A stretch of DNA of 35,335 nucleotides from Anaerolineae bacterium (GTDB taxonomy: Bacteria > Chloroflexota > Anaerolineae > Aggregatilineales > Ch27). The notes beneath the pieces were generated by a model. That model searched no databases. It saw only the letters and a list, made by a program, of their open reading frames with translations, and had not been told where the DNA came from. The position numbers and the translations under genes were made by a program. The DNA is taken from positions 1 through 35,335 of the forward strand of contig JABLXG010000033.1 in NCBI GenBank assembly GCA_013178165.1. The letters run 5' to 3'. Of the stretch, positions 8,410-16,767 are shown piece by piece; the first letter of the stretch is position 1; every line of letters begins with the position of its first letter.

Positions 8410-8421
8410 GGGAAGCCAATC

Positions 8422-8982
8422 GTGTCCATGCGGGTGATTGCTGGGAAGGCTAAAGGGCGTTCGCTGAAGATGGTGCCCGGCACAGGGACGCGCCCGATCA
8501 TGGATCGGGTCAAAGAGGCGCTGTTCAACATCCTGTGGGCCGAAGTACCCGGTAGCGCCTGGCTGGACCTTTTCGCCGGGACCGGGGCGGTGGGCATCGA
8601 AGCGCTCAGCCGCGGGGCAGCCAGGGTGGTTTTTGTCGACAGCGCAGGGTTGGCAATCAGAACGATCCAGGAGAATCTGGCCCGCACAGGGTTGGCAGAG
8701 GGCGCCCAGGTGATCCAGGCCGATGCTTTCAGCTACCTGAGCCGTCCGGCTGCCCAGCAGTTTGATGTGGTCTACATCGCCCCGCCACAGTACCAGGGGC
8801 TGTGGCAGAAGGCGCTGCTCAAGCTGGACGAACGCCCGGACTGGCTGAATCCGGAAGCGATAGTGGTGGTGCAAATCGACCCTCGCGAACAGGAAACTAT
8901 CACCCTCAGGACGCTGGAAGCCTACGATGAACGTCGCTACGGGCAGACGCTGCTGTGGTTCTTCGAGCATCCGGGGCAATGA
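8422..8982 (+). CDS. rsmD: 16S rRNA guanine-966 N2-methyltransferase
   Basis: RsmD methylates G966 of 16S rRNA in the small ribosomal subunit. The 186-residue product has the family start MRVIAGKAKGRSLK, then TRPIMDRVKEALFNIL, and the SAM-binding motif DLFAGTGAVGIEALSRGA near residues 50-67. Motif IV, usually (D/N)PPY in this family, reads APPQY near residue 115, which changes the residue expected to contact the target base. GTG 8422 has GAGGGA eight bases upstream and is preferred to the ATG two codons later. It is the last gene of the operon; a strong hairpin follows at 9004-9030. Confidence 0.88.
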   Translation: MSMRVIAGKAKGRSLKMVPGTGTRPIMDRVKEALFNILWAEVPGSAWLDLFAGTGAVGIEALSRGAARVVFVDSAGLAIRTIQENLARTGLAEGAQVIQADAFSYLSRPAAQQFDVVYIAPPQYQGLWQKALLKLDERPDWLNPEAIVVVQIDPREQETITLRTLEAYDERRYGQTLLWFFEHPGQ

Positions 8983-9003
8983 GCAGTAGAGCATAGCACC
9001 GGC

Positions 9004-9030
9004 AACAGCCCCGCGCCTAGCGGGGCTGTT
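9004..9030 (+). terminator. rho-independent terminator between rsmD and cca
   Basis: An 11-bp perfect stem (9004-9014 with 9020-9030) closes a 5-base loop and is followed by TGTTGG. It lies 21 bases past the rsmD stop and overlaps the last codons of the convergent cca gene. It may act for both, though the minus-strand side has few Ts. Confidence 0.75.
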
Positions 9031-10483
9031 TGTTGGCCCGGATTTGCCTGGCCAGGGTGAGCGCCTCGGGGGTCGTTGAAATCTCGCCTGCCGCCTGCGC
9101 TTCACGAATTTGCTCCAGCAGGTCGCCGACTTCCGGCCCGGCCTGAAGGCCCAGCCGGCGCATAAGATCGCGGCCAGTGACGAGCGTCGGCAGGTCGGTG
9201 ATGCGCGGGGTTCCGTCAGGGGGGAAGTACCCTTCCAGCAGCACGCTGATGCTTTCCAGATAGTGGCTCCAGTCGGCAGTGGCAAGCGTTGGACCAGCGG
9301 CGGCCAGATAGCTGGCCAGACCCAGCAGACAGGCGTCTACCCCTGCCGGGCCGCAATCCCGCCAGAAGCGGTAGATCTCCCGCCGCGTGATCGCTGGCTG
9401 GGCCGCCAGTTGATCCGGCCACCATGTGCAACGAACAACGGCCTGTAACCGTTCGATCTCATGCCGGCTCAGGCGCAAGGCCTCGCCACGCATCGCAACG
9501 GCTTCCGCCGGAGATGCCAGCAACAGGGCGGCCAGCATCAGCAGGGCGGCATGGGCGCGCTCGTTGGGCCACTGCTGGCGCAGGTGTTCTTGCAACGCGG
9601 CGCGGAAGCGATCCAGGTAGTAGACGATCATCCCCAGGCCGACCTGAGCAGCTGTGCTATCCGTCCGGGCCGGGCTGATCGTCTGCAGGATAGCTTCCAG
9701 CCGGTCAATGATCTGGAGGGTGTGGGTCCAGGCATCAGCCGGGAGGGCCGACGGGCAGGATGCGCCGCGGAGCGCTTCCACCTCCGGGATCACCAGCCTC
9801 AACAGTCCCAGGGTGTCCAGCGAGCGCAGGGCGGCAGCCGGACGCTGCCCACCAAGCAAAGCCATGAACTCGTCGCGTACCCGTTCCGGGGAAACGCGGG
9901 TGAGGCCCGGCCCTTCCCGGCGGATGTCGGCCAGGGTTTCAGGCTCGATATGCAGCCTGAAACGGACGCTCAGGCGGATGGCGCGCAGCGCCCGTACGGG
10001 ATCGCTGGCGATCGCGTGCGGGCTGCAACGGCGCAGAAGGCGATTCTGGGCGTCGTGCAGGCCCTGCAGTGGATCGATCACGTCATCGCCAATGGCACGC
10101 AGCGGAGCAGCTGCGGCGTTCAGGGTGAAGTCGCGTCCGGTCAGGTCATCCAGCAGACTGCCGCCGCGGAAGTTAGCAACGTCGACGATGACCTGCTGTC
10201 CTTCAGCCTGGACGAGTGCCCGCCCGGTCTCGCGTTCCGGGTCAAGACGGTAGAACGCGCCGTTGAGGGCGTTGGCAATGCGGCGGGCAATGCGAAAAGC
10301 ATCCTGAGCGGCCACCAGATCAATGTCGTGTGCCGGTAGTCCCCAGAAGGCGTCACGGACGACGCCGCCGACCAGGTAAATCTCCTGCGGGTCATCAGCG
10401 AGGATGCGCTGCAGGGTATAGACAATGGCGGGCCAGTGAAGGGGGCGTGGGGACGGCCGGGGTGCCAGAAGCAAATCAGTCAT
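9017..10483 (-). CDS. cca: tRNA nucleotidyltransferase / poly(A) polymerase family protein
   Basis: This class II nucleotidyltransferase adds or repairs the CCA end of tRNA, or adds A tails; the sequence alone does not separate these. The 488-residue product shows YLVGGVVRD near residues 36-44, the metal-binding DID in HDIDLV near residue 53, RDFTLNA near residue 120 and the DPVRALRAIRLSVRF segment near residue 165. The C-terminal half is the helical tRNA-binding region. Its start overlaps the hpt stop by four bases (ATGA), so it is translationally coupled to hpt. Confidence 0.88.
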   Translation of the reverse strand: MTDLLLAPRPSPRPLHWPAIVYTLQRILADDPQEIYLVGGVVRDAFWGLPAHDIDLVAAQDAFRIARRIANALNGAFYRLDPERETGRALVQAEGQQVIVDVANFRGGSLLDDLTGRDFTLNAAAAPLRAIGDDVIDPLQGLHDAQNRLLRRCSPHAIASDPVRALRAIRLSVRFRLHIEPETLADIRREGPGLTRVSPERVRDEFMALLGGQRPAAALRSLDTLGLLRLVIPEVEALRGASCPSALPADAWTHTLQIIDRLEAILQTISPARTDSTAAQVGLGMIVYYLDRFRAALQEHLRQQWPNERAHAALLMLAALLLASPAEAVAMRGEALRLSRHEIERLQAVVRCTWWPDQLAAQPAITRREIYRFWRDCGPAGVDACLLGLASYLAAAGPTLATADWSHYLESISVLLEGYFPPDGTPRITDLPTLVTGRDLMRRLGLQAGPEVGDLLEQIREAQAAGEISTTPEALTLARQIRANKQPR

Positions 10484-11052
10484 GCGTCTGCCGATTGGCT
10501 CGCGTATGCCTCCGCACGGACAACGCCGATGAAAGGCAGGTTGCGGTAGTATTCGTCGAGGTCCAGGCCGTAGCCGAACACGAATTTATTGGGAATCTCG
10601 AAGCCAATGTAATCCACCTTGATATCGATCTCGCGGCGCTCGCGCTTGCTGAGCAGGGTGCAAATCTTCACATCCGCCGGCTGGCGTGCTTCCAGCGTGC
10701 GCAGGATGTAGCTGAGGGTATGGCCGCTGTCGATGATGTCTTCGACGATCAGCAGGTGGCGGTTGGCAATATCCGTATGAAGGTCCATCTCGATGCGGAC
10801 GGCGCCGGAGGATTGCCGCGCCTGGGCGCCATAGCTGGAGACGGCCATGAAGTCAATGTGATGCGGTATGTCAATATGGCGCATCAAATCCGTGAGAAAC
10901 AGAACACCGCCTTTGAGGATGCAGATCAGCAGCAGGTCAGTCATCCCGGCATAGTCACGGGAGATTTGCTGGCCAAGTTCGGCGATGCGTTTTTGCAGCG
11001 TTGCTTCGTCAATCAGAATTTCCTGCAGATATTCCTGGTAAGGTCTGGGCAT
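10480..11052 (-). CDS. hpt: hypoxanthine phosphoribosyltransferase
   Basis: Hpt salvages hypoxanthine and guanine by joining them to PRPP. The 190-residue product contains LLLICILKGGVLFLTDL near residues 41-57 and the PRPP-binding signature LLIVEDIIDSGHTL near residues 99-112. DYIGFEIPNKFVFGYGLDLDE, here split as DYIGFEIPN then KFVFGYGLD, is the C-terminal purine-binding part. Length is close to the usual 180. A GAGG five bases before ATG 11052 serves as ribosome site. It is the first gene of hpt-cca and divergent from greA. Confidence 0.93.
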   Translation of the reverse strand: MPRPYQEYLQEILIDEATLQKRIAELGQQISRDYAGMTDLLLICILKGGVLFLTDLMRHIDIPHHIDFMAVSSYGAQARQSSGAVRIEMDLHTDIANRHLLIVEDIIDSGHTLSYILRTLEARQPADVKICTLLSKRERREIDIKVDYIGFEIPNKFVFGYGLDLDEYYRNLPFIGVVRAEAYASQSADA

Positions 11053-11101
11053 GCGAGCCTCACTGCCGGGTTGGTATGGACAGGATAGCCAGATAGCAGG
11101 T

Positions 11102-11107
11102 ATTATA
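11102..11107 (-). promoter_or_regulatory. possible -10 box of hpt
   Basis: A perfect TATAAT on the minus strand lies 49 bases before the hpt start. The -35 region at normal spacing is poor, so activity would need help or an unusual contact. It lies within 40 bases of the greA promoter. Confidence 0.35.
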
Positions 11108-11144
11108 CCCAGATTATCAGGGGCGGCGGACAGTTTTGTGCATC

Positions 11145-11173
11145 TTGACCTGCCTCTTCAAAGGATGTACCCT
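11145..11173 (+). promoter_or_regulatory. candidate promoter of greA
   Basis: TTGACC (11145-11150) and TACCCT (11168-11173) are separated by 17 bases. The -35 is strong and the -10 matches only three of six. The start would be near 11180, giving a leader of about 30 bases. Confidence 0.55.
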
Positions 11174-11210
11174 ATCCCATCATTATCACAGTGCTGCAGA
11201 GGGAACGGAT

Positions 11211-11681
11211 ATGGTAGAGGAAATGTACCTGACTGAAGAAGGCGCGGCCAGGCTGCGGATGGAACTGGAAGAGCTGATCAATGTCAAACGTCCGGAGCTA
11301 GCCCGCCGGCTCAGAGAGGCCAAGGAAATGGGAGACCTCTCCGAGAATGCTGACTACATTGATGCCAAAGAACAGCAGGGATTCCTGGAGGGCCGCATCC
11401 GTTACATCGAGCATGTGCTGCGCACGGCGGTCATTGTTTCTGACGACGAAGCGGCTGCCGATGTGGTGCGAATCGGTTCTACGGTGACGATCCAGACGCC
11501 GGGCGAGTCGCCGGAGACCTATACCATCGTTGGCGCGGCTGAGGCCAGCCCTCGTGATGGGAAGATTTCCCATGAAAGCCCCCTGGGGGCAGCGCTACTG
11601 GGGGCCAGAGTGGGGCAGAAGATCACCTACCGTGCTCCGGCAGGCGTCATGAAGTACCACGTGCTGGAGATCCATCAGTAG
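11211..11681 (+). CDS. greA: transcription elongation factor GreA
   Basis: GreA enters the secondary channel of backtracked RNA polymerase and triggers cleavage of the RNA 3' end. The product has 156 residues, against about 158 in the family. The N-terminal coiled coil carries YLTEEGAARLRMELEEL and the tip region GDLSENADYIDAKEQQG, with the acidic residues needed for metal binding. The C-terminal FKBP-like domain includes ISHESPLGAALLGARVGQ. ATG 11211 has GAGGGA six bases upstream; the frame is open further up, but that region holds the promoter. A terminator follows at 11713-11736. Confidence 0.95.
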   Translation: MVEEMYLTEEGAARLRMELEELINVKRPELARRLREAKEMGDLSENADYIDAKEQQGFLEGRIRYIEHVLRTAVIVSDDEAAADVVRIGSTVTIQTPGESPETYTIVGAAEASPRDGKISHESPLGAALLGARVGQKITYRAPAGVMKYHVLEIHQ

Positions 11682-11712
11682 CCCCGGCTGGAAGGCCTTC
11701 TGGACAACACAA

Positions 11713-11736
11713 AAGCCCTGCGCTCTAGCAGGGCTT
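11713..11736. terminator. bidirectional terminator between greA and the membrane-protein gene
   Basis: A perfect 9-bp stem (AAGCCCTGC, 11713-11721; GCAGGGCTT, 11728-11736) closes a 6-base loop. It is followed by CTTGTTGTTTG on the plus strand and by TTGTGTTG on the minus strand, so it can end both convergent genes. Confidence 0.8.
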
Positions 11737-11762
11737 CTTGTTGTTTGTAGGCGACGCGAAAC

Positions 11763-12944
11763 CTACATTGCGCCGTAGCGGTCGCCAATGGCTGTCCCTG
11801 GGGCGGATGTAGCGCCTTCCTTGGCGTAGGCGGCGATATCCAGGGTCAGATTCTCAAAGTAACTGTTGGGCGCCGGGGTGGGGTCCGCGCCATACTTGAG
11901 GGCGCGGATAGTAGCCACAACGCGCAAAGTCTGGGTTTCCAGCACTACTGGGACGCCCGGTTGCGCCAGCACCGCCTCGCCCTTGGCGGCCAGCTTGGAG
12001 CGCATGGCGTCGTCGCGGTAGGCGTGCTCGCTCATCAGCACCTTGGTCACAGTGCGGATATCGTTCTTGTCAAACAGCCAGACTTCCACGGCTGCGACTT
12101 TCTTAGGTGTGCCGATCCCGACCGTCTCGGAGATGCCCGCGCCGGTTTCTCCCAGGAAGCCGCCCGACTCGTCCTCGATGCTGAATGATTCGTCGTAGTA
12201 GTCATCGCCGTGCAGGTAGGTGGAGACAAACTGGCGGATAGGTGGCGCGCCGACCTGCGGCTGTATGGCTGCCTGAGTCTGTCGCTGCTGAGTGGCTTCC
12301 TGAACGATACGGCGACGCTCATGTTCGACACGCCCGACCTCGCTGATGACGCTATCGCCGGGGGCAGCGCGGCGGCGAGAGGGCAACAGGCCGCGGACGA
12401 TCATGCCGGCGGCCAGGCCGTACATACCCCACAGGATCACACCGAGCGCGCCCACAACCAGCACGACCAGCACCAGCACAACCGGGTTAAGCGTTTGCAG
12501 CACGCCATACTGGAGCTTTTGCAGCTCCGGGTTATCCGCGCCTGGGGCAAAACTGCGGATCGCGCTCAGTCGTCCAACCAGGGCCGGGTCACTGCTGTTC
12601 TGCGCGATCAGGGTGTCGATGATCGCCTGGGCATTGCCAACACGGGCCAGCATCGCCTGGGCGTGGCTTTGCCCCTGACGACCAAAGATGCTGTACTGAT
12701 CGGCGACCATCTTGACCCATTCCTCTTTGTAGCTTTGATGCAGATGGATCGGCTCCGCATCTGTCCAGATGGTCGGCGCAATGCCATAAGCCCAGACCAG
12801 GCCGGCGACCAGCCCCAGCGTGAAAACCAGCACCCCGATGAGCTGTGGCCGAACACGCTGGATGGTCACGCGCCATTGTTCCAGCGCGGGATTTGCCCCT
12901 TTAGGTTGAGCAGGCGGCGTGACGCCCTGTTCGGTAGCTGACAT
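11763..12944 (-). CDS. hypothetical two-helix membrane protein
   Basis: The 393-residue protein was not assigned to a family. A cytoplasmic Pro/Gln-rich start leads to a first membrane segment near residues 34-56 (LIGVLVFTLGLVAGLVWAYG). An outside helical region of about 100 residues follows, then a second segment near 152-180 (VVLVLVVLVVGALGVILWGM). The basic LLPSRRRAAPG and a Gln-rich linker come next, followed by a soluble C-terminal domain (about 245-385) with a regular beta pattern, probably cytoplasmic. It has its own promoter and a terminator on its far side, so it is transcribed alone between greA and topA. No catalytic motif was seen. Confidence 0.72.
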   Translation of the reverse strand: MSATEQGVTPPAQPKGANPALEQWRVTIQRVRPQLIGVLVFTLGLVAGLVWAYGIAPTIWTDAEPIHLHQSYKEEWVKMVADQYSIFGRQGQSHAQAMLARVGNAQAIIDTLIAQNSSDPALVGRLSAIRSFAPGADNPELQKLQYGVLQTLNPVVLVLVVLVVGALGVILWGMYGLAAGMIVRGLLPSRRRAAPGDSVISEVGRVEHERRRIVQEATQQRQTQAAIQPQVGAPPIRQFVSTYLHGDDYYDESFSIEDESGGFLGETGAGISETVGIGTPKKVAAVEVWLFDKNDIRTVTKVLMSEHAYRDDAMRSKLAAKGEAVLAQPGVPVVLETQTLRVVATIRALKYGADPTPAPNSYFENLTLDIAAYAKEGATSAPGTAIGDRYGAM

Positions 12945-13027
12945 AGTCCTTGACCTTTCTCGGCAAGTGAGCAGTCTGCAGCAGCGGACTGGTGGTTCAC
13001 CAGGTTGGACGATTCTGGAATACGCTT

Positions 13028-13056
13028 ATTCTACTGGCTGGCAGGGGCCAGCACAA
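13028..13056 (-). promoter_or_regulatory. promoter of the two-helix membrane-protein gene
   Basis: On the minus strand TTGTGC (13051-13056) and TAGAAT (13028-13033) are 17 bases apart. The leader would be about 75 bases and contains a small imperfect hairpin (CAGTC/GACTG arms). Confidence 0.6.
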
Positions 13057-13103
13057 CCACGCGGACGGGCTGCTTCACACTATATACAAAACGCCTGTGA
13101 ATG

Positions 13104-13145
13104 CAAGCAAAAACGGGGCTGAGTCACCGAGCGACCCAGCCCTGT
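13104..13145 (-). terminator. rho-independent terminator of topA
   Basis: On the minus strand a 9-bp stem with one G-U pair (13137-13145 with 13113-13121) closes a 15-base loop and runs into TTTTTGC. It starts 16 bases after the topA stop. The T-tract makes this the clearest terminator in the window. Confidence 0.85.
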
Positions 13146-13161
13146 TGAACGGAAAACGGCG

Positions 13162-15573
13162 TTATTCCTGGGAGGTGGCGATGCCCTCGGTGGCCTGTTC
13201 CGGCAGGTCGTCACGCCTGTACTGCTGCCCGCAGGCAGTGCACAGGGCGTGGTTCTTGTTCTGCTCGACAAGCAGACCACCACAGTTGGGGCAGGGGGAG
13301 GGCAGGGGGCGTTTCCAGGTGGTGAAGTTGCAGGCGGGGTAGTTGGCGCAGCCGTAGAATGTGCGCCCGCCGCGTGTCTTCTTCTCGACCAAGTCGCCGC
13401 CATCTACCGGGCAGGCGACGCCGATTTTCTCCAGCCACGGCTCGGTATAGCGACATTCTGGATAGGCCGAACAGCCAATGAATTTGCCGTAGCGCCCATG
13501 GCGCAGCACCAACGGGCTGCCGCAGCGGGGGCAGTTGCGGCCAATGGCCTTCTCCTGAACCTGGTTGGGAATGCGCTGCCGCGCCTGCTCCAGTTCGTGG
13601 GCAAACGGGCCATAGAACTTGCGCAAGAAGGGAACCCAGTCTTCTTTGCCGGCGGCGATGTGGTCGAGCTGGCTTTCCAGCTTCGCGGTGAAGTTGATAT
13701 CCATTATCTCCGGGAAGTGCTTGACCAGCAGATCATTGACCAGTTCACCGGTCTCCGTTGGCACCAGGTAGCGACCATCGCGGGTGACGTAATCGCGGTT
13801 CTGGATGACAGCGACTGTCGGGGCGTAGGTGCTGGGCCGCCCGATGCCGTTTTCCTCCAGCGCTTTGACCAGGGTGGCCTCAGTATAGCGTGGAGGTGGT
13901 TGAGTGAAGTGCTGGGCCGGGAGCAGGCGCAGCAGGCGCAGCAACTCCCCGGTGGCAAGTTCCGGAAGTACCTTACCGATATCATTATCAGGATCGGCCT
14001 CCTGATCGGAGGCTTCCTCGTATACGCGCAGGAAGCCGGGGAATTTGAGCTGGCTGCCTGAGGCCCGGAACAGATACGGACGGTCCGGTTGATCTACCGG
14101 GCCGGCCAGGATGTCAACACGCTGGGTTGTGTAGACGGCGTTGGCCATCTGACTGGCCACGAATCGCTGCCAGATCAGATTGTAAAGCTGATATTGATCC
14201 CGGCTGAGATAGGCTTTCAGACTATCCGGCGTCCGTTCGACGCTGGTCGGGCGGATGGCTTCGTGCGCTTCCTGGGCGCTCTTGGCCCTAGTACGGTAAG
14301 TGGGCGGGTGCTTTGGCGCGAAGGATTCGCCGAAGTTCGCCACGATGTAGGCGCGGGCTTCCTGCTGGGCTTCGGCAGCAATGGTGGTGCTGTCCGTGCG
14401 CATGTAGGTGATCAACCCGACCTGCAGCGTGCCCAGATCGATGCCCTCGTAAAGCTGCTGGGCGACGCTCATAGTCCGGCGAGCGTTGAAATTCAGGCGG
14501 CGGGACGCTTCCTGCTGCAGGGTGCTGGTGGTGAAAGGTGGGGCGGGGCGGCGCTGGCGTGTGCCATGGACGACTTCTTGCACCACGTAAGCACTCTGCT
14601 GCAGAACCTCCAGGTGTGGTTTGACCTCTTCCTCAACCCGGAAAGCTGCATCCTGATCGTTGATCTTGATCAACCGTGCTACGAAGCTCTGCGGCTTGTT
14701 GCGAGCGCCATTGTTAGCTTTCTGTTTGGCCAGTTCGACATCCAGCGTCCAGTATTCCTCGGGGACGAAGTTCCGGATCTCCCGCTCGCGGTCGACTACC
14801 AGCCGGGAGGCGATGCTCTGCACGCGCCCGGCGGAGAGACGGTTACGCACCTTTTGCCACAGCAGTTCGGTGATGTTGTAACCGACCAGCCGATCCAGGA
14901 TGCGCCGGGCCTGCTGGGCATTCACCAGGTTGGTGTTGATTTTGTGCGGGTGGGCGAAGGCCTCCGCGATGGCCCGCTCGGTGATTTCATGGAAGACCAC
15001 ACGATGGGCGCGGCTTTCGTCGATGTCCGCCGCCGCCATCAGGTGCCAGGCGATGGCTTCGCCTTCGCGGTCAGGGTCGGTAGCCAGATAGATCTCTTTT
15101 GCCCTGGCTGCGGCTTCTTTCAGCTCTTTGACCACCTGGCGCTTTTCATTGGGGACGCGATATTCCGGCGCAAAGTCATTCTCCACGTCGACCGACAGAC
15201 GCGAGCGCAGCAGATCGCGCACATGGCCGACAGAGGCTTTGACCGTGTATCTCTTGCCCAGAAAACGCTGGATGGTACGGGCCTTGGCCGGCGATTCCAC
15301 GATCACCAGCCGACCATGAAGCGAAACTGGATCGCCAGCAGGCCGGGCATTCTTGTGCCTGGCAGGCTTCTTTCGTCCGTCGCTGGCGGTTGGCTCCGGT
15401 TTCGGGAGGTGCGCATGCGCGTCAGTCCTGCCCATGCGAAAGAGTGTCGTCCCGCAGACGGGGCACTTTCCTCGCGTGGCGGGCTTGCCAGCCGCTGTGT
15501 ATACAGCTTCTGCTCCGGCAAGCTCGCGTTTGGTCTTACACTTCATGCAATATGCCTGCATTGCCTCAGTCAT
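13162..15573 (-). CDS. topA: DNA topoisomerase I with N-terminal DUF5679-like domain
   Basis: This type IA topoisomerase relaxes negative supercoils by single-strand passage. The 803-residue product has the Toprim domain from about residue 88 (RLVIVESPAKARTIQRFLG), with DPDREGEAIAWHL, and the catalytic tyrosine in GLITYMRTDS near residue 400. Three C-terminal zinc-finger-like segments follow (CPRCGSPLV, CPVDGGDLV, CPNCGGLLV). Ahead of Toprim lies an added domain of about 85 residues with YCMKCKTKREL and KCPVCGTTLFRMG, a four-cysteine pattern like DUF5679. The start is ATG 15573, six bases after GGGA; GTG 15576 is too close to it. The gene is last in dprA-manC-topA, 29 bases after its neighbour. 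Confidence 0.94.
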   Translation of the reverse strand: MTEAMQAYCMKCKTKRELAGAEAVYTAAGKPATRGKCPVCGTTLFRMGRTDAHAHLPKPEPTASDGRKKPARHKNARPAGDPVSLHGRLVIVESPAKARTIQRFLGKRYTVKASVGHVRDLLRSRLSVDVENDFAPEYRVPNEKRQVVKELKEAAARAKEIYLATDPDREGEAIAWHLMAAADIDESRAHRVVFHEITERAIAEAFAHPHKINTNLVNAQQARRILDRLVGYNITELLWQKVRNRLSAGRVQSIASRLVVDREREIRNFVPEEYWTLDVELAKQKANNGARNKPQSFVARLIKINDQDAAFRVEEEVKPHLEVLQQSAYVVQEVVHGTRQRRPAPPFTTSTLQQEASRRLNFNARRTMSVAQQLYEGIDLGTLQVGLITYMRTDSTTIAAEAQQEARAYIVANFGESFAPKHPPTYRTRAKSAQEAHEAIRPTSVERTPDSLKAYLSRDQYQLYNLIWQRFVASQMANAVYTTQRVDILAGPVDQPDRPYLFRASGSQLKFPGFLRVYEEASDQEADPDNDIGKVLPELATGELLRLLRLLPAQHFTQPPPRYTEATLVKALEENGIGRPSTYAPTVAVIQNRDYVTRDGRYLVPTETGELVNDLLVKHFPEIMDINFTAKLESQLDHIAAGKEDWVPFLRKFYGPFAHELEQARQRIPNQVQEKAIGRNCPRCGSPLVLRHGRYGKFIGCSAYPECRYTEPWLEKIGVACPVDGGDLVEKKTRGGRTFYGCANYPACNFTTWKRPLPSPCPNCGGLLVEQNKNHALCTACGQQYRRDDLPEQATEGIATSQE

Positions 15574-15602
15574 CACTAATCCCAGTTACCCCCGTGTTCC
15601 CT

Positions 15603-16718
15603 TTAAAGATACGCATCAGCGCCTTTATCCCGTAGCTGCTGCACCACTTCCCGCACATCCTGGGCGCGATTGCGGTGGCAAACCAGCACTACATCGTCGG
15701 TATCTACAACGACCAGATCTTCTACGCCGATGGTTACCACCAGACGGTTGCTGATGATCAGGGTGTTGGCGGTGTCGATCTGAATGTGCCCCTTGCCCTG
15801 TCCACGCGCGACATTGCCGTTTCGATCTGCCGCCAGCACCTCGTACAGGAGTTCCCAGCTTCCCACATCACTCCAGCCAATGTCAACCGGGATCACAGCG
15901 ATGGCCGACGCCTTTTCCATGATTGCGTAGTCGAGGGAGATGTTGGGCATTTGCTCCCAGAGGGGAGTCAAGCGGGCGGTAAAATCGTCGGAACCCAGGT
16001 GCTGCCGCGCCTGTTCGATCAGATTGTAGATATCTGGCCGCTGCCGGGCGAATTCCTCCATAATGTGGCGGCCAGTCCAGATGAACATGCCGCTGTTCCA
16101 GCTATAGAGACCGGAACTGACATACCGAAGGGCGGTTTCGATGCCGGGTTTCTCGGTGAAACTGTCAGCCCGGTAGCAGTCGAATCCACTGACTTGGCCA
16201 AGCAGTTGCCCACGCTTGATGTACCCGAACTCAATGGCCGGGCGGGATGGCGAGATGCCCAGGGTAACGATCATCGTCTTGCTGGCGGCAAGCTCCGCCG
16301 CGGCGGCCAGTACCTCGCGGAAGCGTTCCGTGTTGGCGATATGGTGGTCTGCGGACAGGGCAGCGATCAGCGCATCCGGATCGCGTTCGGTGATGACCAT
16401 CGTGCCCAGGGCAGCGGCAGGGCCGCTGTTGCGACCGAATGGCTCGATCACGTAATTCTCTAACGGAATCTCCGGCACATCCGCCTGAAGCTTGGGGGCC
16501 ATCTCTGGGCCGGTGACCACATAGATTCGCTCAGGAGGCAGGAGCGGCTGCAAACGGCGCACCGTGAGCTGGAACATGCTCTGCTGGTCGTCGATGAGCG
16601 GCAGCATCTGCTTGGGATGGGATTTGCGGCTGAGCGGCCACAGGCGGGTACCGCCGCCGCCGGCCATGATCAGTGCATAGTAATGGTTGAGAAGATCAGT
16701 CATGGTGTAATCACTCAT
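15603..16718 (-). CDS. manC: mannose-1-phosphate guanylyltransferase
   Basis: The enzyme makes GDP-mannose from mannose 1-phosphate and GTP for polysaccharide or glycan synthesis. The 371-residue product has the nucleotidyltransferase signature GGGGTRLWPLSRKSHPKQ near residues 19-36, EPFGRNSGPAAAL near 92 and the FTEKP element near 185. VDIGWSDVGSWELLYEVL near 280 is also typical. The C-terminal isomerase domain of bifunctional ManC proteins is absent, as in the single-function group. ATG 16718 has GGGA six bases upstream; the frame is open further up, but that part overlaps dprA. The gene lies between dprA and topA on the same strand. Confidence 0.9.
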   Translation of the reverse strand: MSDYTMTDLLNHYYALIMAGGGGTRLWPLSRKSHPKQMLPLIDDQQSMFQLTVRRLQPLLPPERIYVVTGPEMAPKLQADVPEIPLENYVIEPFGRNSGPAAALGTMVITERDPDALIAALSADHHIANTERFREVLAAAAELAASKTMIVTLGISPSRPAIEFGYIKRGQLLGQVSGFDCYRADSFTEKPGIETALRYVSSGLYSWNSGMFIWTGRHIMEEFARQRPDIYNLIEQARQHLGSDDFTARLTPLWEQMPNISLDYAIMEKASAIAVIPVDIGWSDVGSWELLYEVLAADRNGNVARGQGKGHIQIDTANTLIISNRLVVTIGVEDLVVVDTDDVVLVCHRNRAQDVREVVQQLRDKGADAYL

Positions 16719-16731
16719 CTCGCTTCCCGTC

Positions 16732-16747
16732 ACTGCCAGATGGCAGT
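16732..16747 (-). other. intercistronic hairpin between dprA and manC
   Basis: ACTGCC and GGCAGT arms around AGAT form a compact 6-bp stem (7 bp if the loop tightens) just upstream of the manC ribosome site. There is no T-run, so it is not a terminator. It could affect message stability or the relative expression of the two genes. Confidence 0.35.
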
Positions 16748-16767
16748 TTGTGGTCGCGTAAAGGTTT

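Noticed and set aside
9461-10339. A 292-residue open frame antisense to cca
   Set aside because: It is an antisense shadow of a clear tRNA nucleotidyltransferase gene, with no known family.
14089-15579. A 496-residue open frame on the plus strand opposite topA
   Set aside because: It lies wholly antisense to topA, has no recognisable domain or ribosome site, and reflects the high G+C codon pattern.
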